A DNA stretch of 64,000 nucleotides from Xanthomonas translucens pv. cerealis (GCF_006838285.1 NZ_CP038228.1:1302001-1366000); one strand, 5' to 3'. Positions 34,870 through 45,601 are shown, counted from the stretch's first letter. Notes: generated by a model not told the origin, from the sequence alone. Translations and numbers: made by a program.

Positions 34870-35196
34870 TCGCCGCCGCCACGCCGCTGCCGCATGCCGT
34901 TGCGCCGCAGGCATGGCGTTTTCTCCGCTGCAATGCACACATTGCGCGCCGTTTCGATAGCGCCTGTCTACGCAGAGAGACGAATGCGCGAATCCCTGCA
35001 AGTTCAGGTATGGCCGCCACCCATATCAGCCCGAGGCCGATGGCTGCGATTGCGCGGCGTGACAAGCTGATTGCGCCGCGTAATTGACGTAACGCGGTCG
35101 CATCGGTTCAAAAGGGGCGTGTCGCGCCGCAGGGAACGCGTGTTTTCGCGCGGCGGCGAGCGTAGGGAGATCCATGGCGAGGACAACGGGTAGAGA
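34870..35196. other. Intergenic region upstream of the LuxR-type regulator
   Basis: No gene is supported in 327 bp. A short dyad CCGCGT-N10-ACGCGG at about 35077-35098 could be a regulator site or hairpin. Otherwise the region is unstructured to the eye and should contain the regulator's promoter. Confidence 0.4.
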
Positions 35197-35907
35197 ATGA
35201 ACACACGTATCGTAATTGCCGCCGACCGTAGCATCGTGCTCGAGGGCATGGTCGCCCTGTTGAACAACACGCCCGACATCGACGTTGTCGGCCATGCCGC
35301 CGACGGACTGGAATGCGTGCAACTGGTGACCAGGCGACAGCCGGATATCGTGCTGATGGACGTGATGCTGCCGGGTCTGAACGGGATCGAAGCCACGCGC
35401 CGGCTGCTGCAGCGCAGCCCGCACAGCAAGGCGATCTGCATCGCGGCCTCCGATGCGGCAGCCAACGTGCGCGCGGTCATCGATGCCGGCGCCAAGGGCT
35501 ACCTGGCCCGCAACAGCACCTTCCGCGAACTGTTACGGGCGATCCAGCAGGTCAGCAACGATCAGTTGTACATCAGCCCGGGCCTGTCGCAATCGCTGGT
35601 CAGCGAGTACCGCTGCCCGCAGGGCGACGCCGTTTCCGCCTATACGCTGCTGACCTCGCGCGAACGCGAAATCGTACAGTTGCTGTCCGAAGGCCTGTCC
35701 ACCAAGGAAATCGCCGCGCGGCTGCACATCAGCGTGAAGACCATCGGCACCCACCGCGAGCACATCATGCTCAAGCTCGGCATGCACGGCATCGCGCAAC
35801 TGACCCGCTATGCGATCCGCGAAGGGCTGTCGCCGCTGGAGGGCGGAATGGCGAACAACAGGCGGGCGGATAGCGACCGGCAGCGGCTGCTCAGCAACTG
35901 CGGCTGA
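35197..35907 (+). CDS. NarL/LuxR-family response regulator with a degenerate acidic pocket
   Basis: A 236-residue regulator. The receiver domain (1-120) keeps the phospho-acceptor D55 (DIVLMDVMLPGLNG) and the lysine segment AGAKGYLARN. However, the usual Asp-Asp pair near position 9 is Ala-Asp (IVIAADRSIV). The LuxR-type helix-turn-helix at about 151-196 reads LTSREREIVQLLSEGLSTKE and IAARLHISVKTIGTHREHIM. No sensor kinase gene is adjacent, so it is an orphan here. It follows the DUF2589 cluster on the same strand after 327 bp and may control it, but that is only proximity. Confidence 0.9.
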   Translation: MNTRIVIAADRSIVLEGMVALLNNTPDIDVVGHAADGLECVQLVTRRQPDIVLMDVMLPGLNGIEATRRLLQRSPHSKAICIAASDAAANVRAVIDAGAKGYLARNSTFRELLRAIQQVSNDQLYISPGLSQSLVSEYRCPQGDAVSAYTLLTSREREIVQLLSEGLSTKEIAARLHISVKTIGTHREHIMLKLGMHGIAQLTRYAIREGLSPLEGGMANNRRADSDRQRLLSNCG

Positions 35908-36166
35908 GCAGCGCGTGCAAAAGCCCCTCTCTGCTCGGGAGAGGGGTTGGTGGGGTGAGGGCTCGGCGCGAAAGCGACTCGCAGAGTTGGGTGCACGGGG
36001 CTTCGCCCGTACCCTCATCCGGCGCTGCGCGCCACCTTCTCCCGGTGGGAGAAGGGAACGGCCTGTTCTGGGAGAAGGAAGCAGCTCCGCGTCCCTGGCC
36101 ACGACATAGTCCCGACGCGAGGCGACCCGGCATGCGCAAGGCGCCAGCAGTCGGCGCCTGCGCCGC
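35908..36166. repeat. Intergenic repeat with GGGAGAAGG/CCTCTCC motifs
   Basis: Contains CCCTCTCTGCTCGGGAGAGG (about 35925-35945, a hairpin), CCCTCATCCGGCGCTGCGCG (about 36012) and CCTTCTCCCGGTGGGAGAAGG (about 36035). The same cassette of motifs appears at about 46400 and 56620, marking a second dispersed repeat family distinct from the CTTCAGCCGCGAC family. No gene is seen. Confidence 0.7.
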
Positions 36167-36797
36167 TCAGCGGTGCGGCAGGCGTTCGCGCATCAGCGCG
36201 GCGACCGCCTGCGCGCCGGGATCGGCCTGCGCCTGCAGCGCCTGGCGCACCGCCTCCACGTTGGCGGACGGATGGTTCTGGCTGAGTTTGAATTTCAGTT
36301 CCACCCGCTCCGTTTCGAAACGGAAGCCGACGATGCCGCGCAACTGGTGCCGTTGCGCGTCGTCGTGCGGTTCGAAGCGCCAGTCGCTGCCGAGCGCGCG
36401 CTCGTGGCGTTCGCTGAGCCGCGCCACCAGGTCGGCTAGCAGGGTTTCGTCGTCGCTGATCTGCAACCGGCCATGCAGCTGCGCGGTGGCGTAGTTCCAG
36501 GTCGGTACCCGCGCCATCGCCTCCTTGTCCGGATACCAGCTCGGCGACACGTAGGCATGCGGGCCATCCATGCACGATCAGCAGCGCCTGGCCGCGGTGC
36601 CGCGCCTGCGGATTGGCGCGCGTCCAATGGCCCTCGATCACGATGCGCGCGCCGTCGCGGCGGTACAGCACCGGCAGCGGGGTGGCGCAGGGCAGGCCGT
36701 CGTCGCCGACGGTGACCAGAGTCGCGAATGGATCGCGCGCGATCAGCGCGTCGAGCGCGCTCAGGTCGGTTTCGGCGAACGCCGGTGGGATGTGCAT
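36167..36797 (-). pseudogene. paiB: PaiB-like FMN-binding negative regulator, broken by a 4-bp duplication
   Basis: From ATG 36797 the frame reads MHIPPAFAETDLSALDALIA and continues to RHRGQALLIVHG, then leaves the family. The remainder (PHAYVSPSWYPDKEAMARVP, TWNYATAQLHGRL, to RERLPHR) is in another frame. At the break the plus strand reads CCATCCAT (36564-36571) where one CCAT would keep the frame. Removing one copy restores a 208-codon gene of normal PaiB length. PaiB proteins bind FMN and repress sporulation or protease genes in Bacillus; the role in Xanthomonas is unknown. It may be a true pseudogene, a reversible slip or a sequencing error. Confidence 0.85.
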
Positions 36798-36815
36798 CGG
36801 TGTCTCAGGCACGCG

Positions 36816-37130
36816 TCAGGGGCGCGTGCCGAGGGTCTGGGTCATGCGTCCGCGCAGCGCCGCATCGTCGTCGGCCTGCGGCGGCACCACGTCATGCAGC
36901 GAGAAGCCGCGCGCCAGCGCATCGTCTTCGTCCAGGCCGTCGTAGGCGACGAACTCGGCGTCGAACAGCGCCGCTTGTGCGGTGTCCTCGCTGTCGTAGC
37001 TGAGCGTATTGCCGTCGCTGTCCAGCACCTCGGCGGTGCCGGCCTGGCGCACGCGCAGGCGCGCCCACACCAGGATGCGGCCGAGGCTGGCCAAATACCA
37101 GCGGTCGGCGGCAGATGCGTCTGAAGTCAT
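36816..37130 (-). CDS. Hypothetical acidic 104-residue protein
   Basis: I do not recognise the family. The sequence has DRWYLASLGRILVWARLRVR near the start, a segment EVLDSDGNTLSYDSEDTAQA, then an acidic region (YDGLDEDDALARGF). No signal or membrane helix is seen. Its ATG (37128-37130) overlaps the stop of the upstream small membrane protein gene by 4 bp, so the pair is probably cotranscribed. The segment VLDSDGNTLSYDSEDTA suggests a beta-hairpin, nothing more. Confidence 0.7.
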   Translation of the reverse strand: MTSDASAADRWYLASLGRILVWARLRVRQAGTAEVLDSDGNTLSYDSEDTAQAALFDAEFVAYDGLDEDDALARGFSLHDVVPPQADDDAALRGRMTQTLGTRP

Positions 37131-37432
37131 GGAATCACCAGGGAAAGAAGCCAGAGCAGCGCGGCCATGCCCAGGCCGAAGAAGATGGTCAGCAGCGACA
37201 GCCAGGCCGGCGTCGCCAGCCCGGACAGCGAACGGTCGCCGAGCGGGCGGTAGCGCCGCGCCAGCAACCAGCCCAGCGCCACCGGCCTGAGGAAGGCGCC
37301 TGGGCCGAACGCGGCCACCAGCGGCGGATGCCGGTCGCGGATATGCACCAGGGTCAGCGGCCAGAAGATCAGGAACGCGCTGAACCCGGCGATGGCCACG
37401 CCGACGAAGCACAGCGCGAAGAACAGGATCAT
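37127..37432 (-). CDS. Small inner-membrane protein, 101 residues
   Basis: ATG 37432 starts MILFFALCFVGVAIAGFSAF LIFW (split for length), a first membrane helix. A loop follows with the basic segment LLARRYRPLGDRSLSGLA, then a second helix ends WLSLLTIFFGLGMAALLWLL. A longer frame begins upstream at 37495 inside the asnS 3' region, but its added residues are Arg/Ser/Ala-rich and unlikely. Family unknown. It lies 19 bp after asnS and overlaps the following acidic-protein gene. Confidence 0.75.
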   Translation of the reverse strand: MILFFALCFVGVAIAGFSAFLIFWPLTLVHIRDRHPPLVAAFGPGAFLRPVALGWLLARRYRPLGDRSLSGLATPAWLSLLTIFFGLGMAALLWLLSLVIP

Positions 37433-37451
37433 GCTGCGGCCTCCAAATGCC

Positions 37452-38852
<1,401 letters not shown>

Positions 38853-38957
38853 GACTTGAATCCTCGCCGCAGCGACTCGATATGGAACGGGCAAGTGTAC
38901 TGGCTGAACCGCGGCGCTTGCGAGGCGTGGCGCGCATCCGCCGCCGCGCTTCCTCCC

Positions 38958-38963
38958 TATAAT
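38958..38963 (+). promoter_or_regulatory. Consensus -10 hexamer TATAAT upstream of the Fe-S carrier gene
   Basis: A perfect TATAAT sits 31 bp before the ATG at 38994. No good -35 is found at 16-18 bp, so activator dependence or an extended -10 is possible. It stands out in otherwise GC-rich sequence. Confidence 0.5.
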
Positions 38964-38993
38964 GACCGTTCGCTGTTCCCGGAGTCGTTCGCC

Positions 38994-39347
38994 ATGGCCA
39001 TCCACCTCACTCCCGTCGCCTTCGAGCGCGTGCAGCGCTTCGTCGCCCAGACCCCCGGCGCGCTGGGTCTGCGCTTCGGCGTCGAACGCACCGGCTGCTC
39101 TGGCTGGGGCCACGTCACCGATCTGGCGCGCGAAGCGCACCCGGACGATGCGGTGTTCGAGCAGGACGGTGTGCGCATCTACGTCGATGCCGCCAGCCTG
39201 CCGCTGGTCGATGGCACCGAGATCGATTTCGCCAAGCAGGGCCTGGGCGAGACCTTCATCTTCCGCAATCCCAACGCCACCGCCGAATGCGGCTGCGGCG
39301 AGAGCTTCACCACCGACGCCGAGCATGCGGCCGCCGCCGCATCCTGA
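38994..39347 (+). CDS. A-type iron-sulfur carrier protein (IscA/ErpA family)
   Basis: A 117-residue protein that carries or inserts Fe-S clusters. The three conserved cysteines are present: C35 in [10 protein letters not shown], and C99 and C101 in [29 protein letters not shown] and [20 protein letters not shown] also match the fold. No isc/suf genes are adjacent, so it is a stand-alone carrier; ErpA versus IscA cannot be decided here. It has a poly-Ala C-terminus. Confidence 0.92.
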   Translation: MAIHLTPVAFERVQRFVAQTPGALGLRFGVERTGCSGWGHVTDLAREAHPDDAVFEQDGVRIYVDAASLPLVDGTEIDFAKQGLGETFIFRNPNATAECGCGESFTTDAEHAAAAAS

Positions 39348-39362
39348 GCGCCGGCGCCGAGC

Positions 39363-40145
39363 TCACCACGCGTAGTGGGTCAGTACCAGCTGCGGATCCA
39401 GGTCCAGGCGCGCGAAGCCAATCTCGCAGACCTGTTCCTCGACGAACTGCGCGCATAGCGTCTCGGTGAGCCGCAGGCACAGGCGCTGCTGCACCAGGTC
39501 GACCGCGCACACCCGGGCCGCGGCGAAATCGAAATAACGCCCGACCGCGCCGAACGCGGCCTTGAACAGGCTTTCCTTGGCCGAGAACAGCGCAGTCAGC
39601 AACGCATCGTGCGGCCATTGCGCGTCGGCCGCGGCAGCCAGCAGGGTCGCCTCCACCGTATCGATCGCCACCCACAGCACCGCCTCGCGCGCGGCGGGCG
39701 CGAGCAGCCGTTCCAGGTCGATGCCGATGCCATGGGCCTGGCTGGCTGGCCGCGCCACTGCCGCCGCGCAGCCGCCGCTATGGGAAATGCTGCCCAGGCT
39801 GCCGGCCGGCCAGCCCGGCGCGCGCGCCGCGCCGATCGCGATCTCGGCCTGCGCATGCGCCGGGCCCAGCGCTTCGCCCAGCGCCAGCCGTGCGGCCAGG
39901 CGGCCGAACAGGAATTCCGCCTGGCGCTTGCGCACGCTGCGCGCGACGCTGTCTGGGCAGGCGATCGCGGCCGCGGCGAAGGCCTGCGGCTGGAAGCGTT
40001 CGGCATCGAAGGCCAGCGCGTACAGCGGCGTGCCGTCGTCCAGCAAGTAGCGGCGTGCGCTACGCAGGGCCGTGGCCACTGCCGGCGGCAGGTCCAGCTG
40101 CAGCGGCTGGCCGACGCGCAGGGCGGGGTGCAGGTGAGCGTTCAA
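39363..40145 (-). CDS. 4'-phosphopantetheinyl transferase (Sfp/EntD type)
   Basis: Transfers phosphopantetheine from CoA to carrier proteins of non-ribosomal peptide, polyketide or fatty-acid systems. Motifs are [15 protein letters not shown] (P1-like), [12 protein letters not shown] with the metal-binding Asp and Glu, and the signature [20 protein letters not shown] with the W/F-SxKEA pattern. The 5' end is unclear: a TTG at 40145 (then [11 protein letters not shown]) gives 260 residues, the family norm, while the frame stays open to 40577 with an Arg/Pro-rich extension. Carrier-protein clients are not in the window. Confidence 0.85.
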   Translation of the reverse strand: MNAHLHPALRVGQPLQLDLPPAVATALRSARRYLLDDGTPLYALAFDAERFQPQAFAAAAIACPDSVARSVRKRQAEFLFGRLAARLALGEALGPAHAQAEIAIGAARAPGWPAGSLGSISHSGGCAAAVARPASQAHGIGIDLERLLAPAAREAVLWVAIDTVEATLLAAAADAQWPHDALLTALFSAKESLFKAAFGAVGRYFDFAAARVCAVDLVQQRLCLRLTETLCAQFVEEQVCEIGFARLDLDPQLVLTHYAW

Positions 40146-40575
40146 CGCGCGTGCCTGGACGATGTGTCGCAGGGCCAGGCGCGCGCAGCGCGGCGTTCGG
40201 CGCGGCGCACCCGCGCAGGCCGGGCCTCGGGGTCGCAGCCTGCGGCAGCGGGCAGGGCTGGCCGCCGCGCGCACAGGCGTGCAGGAACAGGCGTGGCTTC
40301 GGTGGCTGAGGGCGCCGGCGGTGTGCGGTTCACCCATCCAGTGTCGCAAAACCGGCGCCGGCGTGGCAGCGGCCACCCGGGCCGGCGTAGCGTCTGCCAT
40401 GGGAGGCGCCACCTGCCTGGGCATAAGGCACCCCAACTTGCGGCCCGGCGCCCGCGCTGCCATACTTTCCGGCTTCCCGCGCCCGTCGTGGCGGGAACCC
40501 TTGCCCCACCGCACCCGTCCCGGGCCTCGCGGGGGGCTGTCCGGCCCTCGGGCCACATCCGAAAGGTATAACCAC
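40146..40575. other. Divergent spacer between the phosphopantetheinyl transferase and rpsF
   Basis: About 430 bp without a convincing gene. It contains the putative rpsF promoter (40438-40466) and an approximately 105-nt leader with GC-rich hairpins, including GGCCCTCGGGCC (about 40542-40553). In many bacteria, the rpsF leader binds the S6-S18 complex; a match to that motif would have to be tested by structure search. Confidence 0.45.
40438..40466 (+). promoter_or_regulatory. Sigma70-like promoter for the rpsF operon
   Basis: TTGCGG (40438-40443), a 17-bp spacer and CATACT (40461-40466). The expected transcript start near 40473 leaves a structured leader of about 100 nt before rpsF. Hexamers and spacing are good for a ribosomal-protein promoter. 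Confidence 0.5.
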
Positions 40576-41010
40576 ATGAGTCGTCATTACGAAATCGTGT
40601 TCCTGGTCCATCCGGACCAGAGCGAGCAGGTCCCGGCCATGATCGAGCGTTACAAGTCGCTGGTCGAGAACGGCAGCGGCACCATCCACCGTCTGGAAGA
40701 CTGGGGCCGCCGCCAGCTGGCGTACCCGATCCAGAATCTGGTGAAGGCGCACTACGTCATGCTCAACATCGAAGTGGACCAGGCCATCCTCGCCGAACTG
40801 GTCGAGAGCTTCCGCTTCAACGACGCTGTGCTGCGCCACCTGGTGATCAAGCGCGACGGCCCGGACACCGAGCAGTCGCTGATCATGAAGAGCAAGGACG
40901 AGAAGGGCGACAAGCCCGAGCGTAGCGAGCGTCGTCGCCGCGACGACGAGGACGGCGATGCGCCTGCCGCCGCCACCGAAACCGACGGCGACGCCGCCGA
41001 AGCCGCCTAA
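40576..41010 (+). CDS. rpsF: 30S ribosomal protein S6
   Basis: A 144-residue small-subunit protein that pairs with S18 on 16S rRNA. The start [20 protein letters not shown] and [20 protein letters not shown] are typical. It has a charged C-terminal tail of about 40 residues ([15 protein letters not shown] to AAEAA) beyond the folded domain; E. coli S6 also carries an acidic tail that is glutamylated by RimK. rpsR follows by 11 bp. Confidence 0.98.
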   Translation: MSRHYEIVFLVHPDQSEQVPAMIERYKSLVENGSGTIHRLEDWGRRQLAYPIQNLVKAHYVMLNIEVDQAILAELVESFRFNDAVLRHLVIKRDGPDTEQSLIMKSKDEKGDKPERSERRRRDDEDGDAPAAATETDGDAAEAA

Positions 41011-41021
41011 GGAGCACTGCC

Positions 41022-41252
41022 ATGTCCAAGTTCTTCCGTCGCCGCAAGTTCTGCAAGTTCACCGCCGAGGGCGTCAAAGAGATCGACTACAAGGATCTCA
41101 ACACCCTGCGCCAGTACCTCACCGAGAACGGCAAGATCGTGCCGAGCCGCGTGACCGGCACCAAGTCCAAGTACCAGCGTCAGCTGGCCACGGCGGTCAA
41201 GCGCTCGCGTTTCCTGGCGCTGATCCCGTACACGGACAACCACGATATTTAA
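41022..41252 (+). CDS. rpsR: 30S ribosomal protein S18
   Basis: A 76-residue protein; [20 protein letters not shown] and the [20 protein letters not shown] segment are diagnostic, with [18 protein letters not shown] at the end. It retains a Cys at position 11. It lies between rpsF and rplI in the conserved order, with no priB between them. A 115-bp gap separates it from rplI. Confidence 0.98.
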   Translation: MSKFFRRRKFCKFTAEGVKEIDYKDLNTLRQYLTENGKIVPSRVTGTKSKYQRQLATAVKRSRFLALIPYTDNHDI

Positions 41253-41367
41253 TTTGATCGGCGGGATTTTTCCATTCCCGATTCCCGGCAATCCCATCCC
41301 CGTCCTATTCGGACAGCGTGCGTTGCGTCGGTCGCGAGCCGGCGCTAACGAATAACGGAGCAACACC

Positions 41368-41817
41368 ATGCAACTGATTCTTCTGCAGAAAGTGACCAAT
41401 CTGGGCGGCCTCGGCGACAAGGTCGACGTCAAGCCGGGCTATGGCCGCAACTTCCTGGTGCCGCAGGGCAAGGCCGTGCCGGCCACCGCTGCCAACATCG
41501 CCGAGTTCGAGGCCAAGCGCGCCGACTACGAAGCCAAGGCGCAGTCGATCCACGCCGACGCCGAGGCCCGTGCGGCCAAGCTGGAAGGCGCCAGCGTGAC
41601 GGTCAAGGCCAACGCGTCCACCGAAGGCAAGCTGTACGGCTCGGTCGGCCCCCGCGACATCGCCGAGGCGTTCACCGCCGCCGGCCTGCCGCTGGAAAAG
41701 GGCGAAGTGGTGCTGAGCGAAGGCGCGTTCCGCAACATCGGGCAGTACGAGGTGCTGGTGCGCCTGCACGCCGACGTCGAAACCACGGTCAATGTCGTGG
41801 TCGAAGCCGAAGCCTGA
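41368..41817 (+). CDS. rplI: 50S ribosomal protein L9
   Basis: A 149-residue large-subunit protein. The N-terminal rRNA-binding domain reads [20 protein letters not shown], then [20 protein letters not shown]. The long connecting helix follows ([20 protein letters not shown]), then the C-terminal domain ([20 protein letters not shown]). A strong hairpin terminator lies 21 bp after the stop. Confidence 0.98.
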   Translation: MQLILLQKVTNLGGLGDKVDVKPGYGRNFLVPQGKAVPATAANIAEFEAKRADYEAKAQSIHADAEARAAKLEGASVTVKANASTEGKLYGSVGPRDIAEAFTAAGLPLEKGEVVLSEGAFRNIGQYEVLVRLHADVETTVNVVVEAEA

Positions 41818-41837
41818 TCCACGGCGTCATGCTGTAC

Positions 41838-41867
41838 CGAAACGGGCACCGCAAGGTGCCCGTTTCG
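41838..41867 (+). terminator. Intrinsic terminator of the rpsF-rpsR-rplI operon
   Basis: A perfect 13-bp stem CGAAACGGGCACC / GGTGCCCGTTTCG with tetraloop GCAA, followed by a short T-run. Placed 21 bp after rplI. Confidence 0.88.
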
Positions 41868-42038
41868 TTTGCGGCCTCCAGCCCCCTCTGGGTGCCGTTA
41901 TACTCACCGGTTCGTGCCTGTTTCCTGTTCGGCGATCGTAGTCGTATCAAGGATTTGGAAGCGGGACTTCACCTGGATATTCATTAGCGGCAGCGCGTGC
42001 CGGCATGCCGGCCGCGCCTGCCATGGATTGTCTGCCCC

Positions 42039-45000
42039 ATGCGCCTGTCGACCATCAAGCTGTCCGGCTTCAAGTCCTTCGTCGATCCGACCACGCTGCA
42101 CCTGCCGACCAACATGACCGGCATCGTCGGTCCGAACGGCTGCGGCAAGTCGAACATCATCGACGCGGTGCGCTGGGTGATGGGCGAAAGCTCGGCCAGC
42201 CGCCTGCGCGGCGACTCGCTGACCGACGTGATCTTCTCCGGCTCTTCGGCGCGCAAGCCGGTGTCGCAGGCGACGGTGGAGCTGATCTTCGACAATTCCG
42301 ACCACACCATCTCCGGCGAGTACGCCTCGTTCAACGAGATCTCGGTCAAGCGCCAGGTCAGCCGCGACGGCAGCAGCAGCTATTACCTCAACGGCACCAA
42401 GTGCCGGCGTCGCGACATCACCGACCTGTTCCTGGGCACCGGCTTGGGCCCGCGCAGCTACTCGATCATCGAGCAGGGCATGATCAGCCAGATCATCGAG
42501 GCGCGCCCGGAAGACCTGCGCGTTTACCTGGAAGAGGCCGCCGGCATCTCCAAGTACAAGGAGCGACGCAAGGAGACCGAGACCCGCATCCGCCATACCC
42601 GCGAGAACCTGGAGCGGCTTGGCGACCTGCGCGAGGAGATCGGCAAGCAGCTCGAGCACCTCAAGCGCCAGGCGCGTCAGGCCGAGCAATACCAGGCGCT
42701 GCAGGAAGAGCGTCGGGTCAAGGACGCGCAGTGGAAGGCGCTGGAATACCGCGGCCTGGACAGTCGCCTGCAAGGCCTGCGCGAGGCGCTGGGCCAGGAA
42801 GAGACGCGCCTGCAGCAGTTCATCGCCGAACAGCGCGACGCCGAAGCGCGGATCGAGACCGGCCGCGTGCGCCGCGAGGAAGCCGCCGATGCCTTGAGCA
42901 AGGCCCAGGCCGAGGTCTACCAGGTCGGCAGCACCCTGGCGCGCATCGAGCAGCAGATCCAGCACCAGCGCGACCTGTCGCAGCGCCTGCACAAGGCGCG
43001 CGATGAAGCGCAACTGGCGCTGGCCGAACTCGGCCGGCACATCAGCGGCGACGAGGCCAAGCTGGTGCTGTTGCGCGAGTCGGTGGACATCGCCGGGCCG
43101 CAGCTGGAGCAGTTGCAGGAAGACAACGAATACAAACAGGAAGCGCTGCGCGAGGCCGAGGCCAGGCTGGCCGACTGGCAGCAGCGCTGGGAAACCCACC
43201 AGCGCTACACCGCCGAAGCCTCGCGCGCCGGCGAAGTCGAGCGCACCCGCGTCGATTACCTGGACCGGCAATCGCTGGAAGCCGAGCGCCGCCGCGAAGC
43301 GCTGGCCGCCGAGCGCGCCGGGCTGGACCTGGACGCGCTGGCCGCCGCCTTCGAACAGGTGGAACTTCAGCACGAGACCCAGCGCGCCGCGCTGGACGGA
43401 CTCAACGAACAGGTCGAAACCCGCAAGCAGGCGCTGACCGCGCTGCAGGAACAGCAGCGCGGCGCGCAGTCTGAGCTGGCCGAGGTGCGTAAGCAGGCGC
43501 AGGCCGCGCGCGGCCGGCTGTCGTCGCTGGAAACCCTGCAGCAGGCCGCGCTCGGCCAGGAGCAGGGTGCCGCGGTGGCATGGCTGAAGGCGCGCGGGCT
43601 GGATTCGGCGGCGCGCGTGGGCGAGCGCATCAGCGTCGAAAGCGGCTGGGAAAACGCGGTCGAAGGCGCGCTCGGGCAATTGATCGAAGGCGTGTTGGTC
43701 GATGCGCCGGAAACCTTGGTCGATGCGCTGGGCGAACTCGGCGAAGGCCGCATCGCGCTGGTCAGCAGCGACAAGGAGGCCGGCAATTTCGCGCCGACCT
43801 CGCTGGCCGCCAAGGTGCAGGGGCCGATCGCGATCCGCCGGCTGCTGTCGCGGCTGCACGCGGCCGAGGATCTCGCCGCCGCCCGCGCCTTGCTGCCGCA
43901 GCTGGGCGAGGGCGACTCGGTCATCACCCGCGACGGCGCGCGCCTGGGCGAGGGCTGGCTGCGCGTGTCGCGCTCCGGCGCGGCCAAGCAGGGCGCCTTG
44001 CTGCGTGAGCGCCAGATCCAGGCGCTGCGCGGCCAGATCGACGCGCTGCAGGACCGCGAAGCGGAACTGGATCAACGCCTGGCGAGCCTGCGCGAGCAGT
44101 CGCTGGCCGCCGAGCAGCAGCGCGAGGAAGCGCAGCGCCAGCTGTACCAGGCGCACCGCAGCGTGTCCGAACTGGCCGGGCAGTTGCAGAGCCAGCAGGG
44201 CAAGGTGGACGCCGCGCGCACCCGCATCGAGCGCATCGAGACGGAGATCGCGCAACTGCTGGAAACCCTGGACGGCAGCCGCGAGCAGGCGCGCGAGGCG
44301 CGTTCCAAGCTGGAAGACGCGGTCACCAGCATGGGCGACCTGGAAAGCACCCGGCACATGCTGGAGAGCGAGCGCCGCCAGCTCACTGAAGCGCGCGATC
44401 TGGCCCGCGATGCCGCGCGCCGGGTGCGCGAGGCATCGCACGCGCTGGCCCTGACCCTGGAATCGCAACGCACGCAGATCGCCTCGCTGAGCCAGGCGCT
44501 GGAGCGCATGGGCAACCAGCGCGGGCAGCTGGATTCGCGCCTGGGCGAACTCAGCGCGCAGCTGAGCGAAGGCGATTCGCCGGTGCATGCGCTGGAAGCC
44601 GAGCACCAGGCCGCGCTCAGCGAACGCGTGCGTACCGACCGCGCGCTCGGCGAGGCGCGTGCCCTGCTGGACGGCATCGACAACGAATTGCGCGGCCTGG
44701 AACAGACCCGCCAGCAGCGCGACGAACAGGCCCTGGCACAGCGCGAGCGCATCGCCCAGCGCCGCCTCGACCAGCAGGCGCTGGTGCTCAGCGCCGAGCA
44801 GCTGTCGGCGGCCGTGGTCAAGGCCGGCTTCGTGCTCGAAGACGTGATCAACGGCCTGCCCGAACAGGCCGATCCGGCCGAATGGGAGCAGGCGGTGCAG
44901 CAGATCGACGGACGCATGCGCCGCCTGGAGCCGGTCAACCTGGCCGCGATCAGCGAATACGGCGAGGCCGCGCAGCGCGCCGAATACCTGGAAGCGCAGG

Positions 45001-45542
45001 ACGTCGATCTGAACACCGCGCTGGAGACCCTGGAGGATGCGATCCGCAAGATCGACCGCGAGACCCGCGGGCGGTTCAAGGACACCTTCGACCGGGTCAA
45101 TGCTGGCGTGCAGGCGCTGTATCCGCGCCTGTTCGGCGGCGGCCACGCCTATCTGGAACTGACCGGCGAAGACCTGCTCGACACCGGCGTGGCGATCATG
45201 GCGCGCCCGCCGGGCAAGCGCGTGTCCAGCATCTCGCTGCTGTCCGGCGGCGAGAAGGCGATGACCGCAGTGGCGCTGGTGTTCGCGATCTTCCAGCTCA
45301 ACCCGGCGCCGTTCTGCCTGCTCGACGAGGTCGACGCACCGCTGGACGAAGCCAACGTCGGCCGCCTGGCGGCGATGGTCAAGGAAATGAGCGAGAAAGT
45401 GCAGTTCCTGTTCGTCAGCCACAACAAGGCCACGATGGAGGCGGCGCACCAGCTCAGCGGCGTCACCATGCGCGAGCCGGGCGTCAGCCGCCTGGTCAGC
45501 GTGGACCTCGAGGAAGCCGCGCGTTTGGCGGGCGCGGCCTGA
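42039..45542 (+). CDS. smc: Chromosome segregation ATPase SMC
   Basis: A 1167-residue condensin subunit that organises replicated chromosomes with ScpA and ScpB (not encoded here). It starts MRLSTIKLSGFKSFVDPTTL. Walker A is GPNGCGKSN (31-39). A first coiled coil leads to the hinge near residues 510-600 (AWLKARGLDSAARVGERISV), followed by a second coiled coil. The ABC signature LLSGGEKAM and Walker B FCLLDEVDAPLDEAN are in the C-terminal head. An upstream ATG at 41997 would add 14 residues before the conserved start. It is followed by zipA, an order seen across xanthomonads. Confidence 0.97.
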   Translation: MRLSTIKLSGFKSFVDPTTLHLPTNMTGIVGPNGCGKSNIIDAVRWVMGESSASRLRGDSLTDVIFSGSSARKPVSQATVELIFDNSDHTISGEYASFNEISVKRQVSRDGSSSYYLNGTKCRRRDITDLFLGTGLGPRSYSIIEQGMISQIIEARPEDLRVYLEEAAGISKYKERRKETETRIRHTRENLERLGDLREEIGKQLEHLKRQARQAEQYQALQEERRVKDAQWKALEYRGLDSRLQGLREALGQEETRLQQFIAEQRDAEARIETGRVRREEAADALSKAQAEVYQVGSTLARIEQQIQHQRDLSQRLHKARDEAQLALAELGRHISGDEAKLVLLRESVDIAGPQLEQLQEDNEYKQEALREAEARLADWQQRWETHQRYTAEASRAGEVERTRVDYLDRQSLEAERRREALAAERAGLDLDALAAAFEQVELQHETQRAALDGLNEQVETRKQALTALQEQQRGAQSELAEVRKQAQAARGRLSSLETLQQAALGQEQGAAVAWLKARGLDSAARVGERISVESGWENAVEGALGQLIEGVLVDAPETLVDALGELGEGRIALVSSDKEAGNFAPTSLAAKVQGPIAIRRLLSRLHAAEDLAAARALLPQLGEGDSVITRDGARLGEGWLRVSRSGAAKQGALLRERQIQALRGQIDALQDREAELDQRLASLREQSLAAEQQREEAQRQLYQAHRSVSELAGQLQSQQGKVDAARTRIERIETEIAQLLETLDGSREQAREARSKLEDAVTSMGDLESTRHMLESERRQLTEARDLARDAARRVREASHALALTLESQRTQIASLSQALERMGNQRGQLDSRLGELSAQLSEGDSPVHALEAEHQAALSERVRTDRALGEARALLDGIDNELRGLEQTRQQRDEQALAQRERIAQRRLDQQALVLSAEQLSAAVVKAGFVLEDVINGLPEQADPAEWEQAVQQIDGRMRRLEPVNLAAISEYGEAAQRAEYLEAQDVDLNTALETLEDAIRKIDRETRGRFKDTFDRVNAGVQALYPRLFGGGHAYLELTGEDLLDTGVAIMARPPGKRVSSISLLSGGEKAMTAVALVFAIFQLNPAPFCLLDEVDAPLDEANVGRLAAMVKEMSEKVQFLFVSHNKATMEAAHQLSGVTMREPGVSRLVSVDLEEAARLAGAA

Positions 45543-45601
45543 CGTGACATGCTAAATATCTTGTCTTCCCCCTACGCACCCCTGCCGGAGTAACCCCCGT
45601 C

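Noticed and set aside
36015..36812. A 265-codon frame over paiB taken as an intact gene
   Set aside because: Only its first 80 or so residues resemble PaiB; the rest is out of frame relative to a clearly conserved C-terminal half.
40162..40575. N-terminally extended rpsF or phosphopantetheinyl transferase through the 430-bp spacer
   Set aside because: Both extensions are Arg/Pro/Gly-rich and precede canonical family N-termini, and the rpsF ATG has its own upstream leader and promoter.
41904..45449. A 1181-codon minus-strand open frame opposite smc, as long as smc itself
   Set aside because: Leu/Ala/Arg-rich translation without motifs. The smc strand carries Walker A, signature and Walker B motifs in order.
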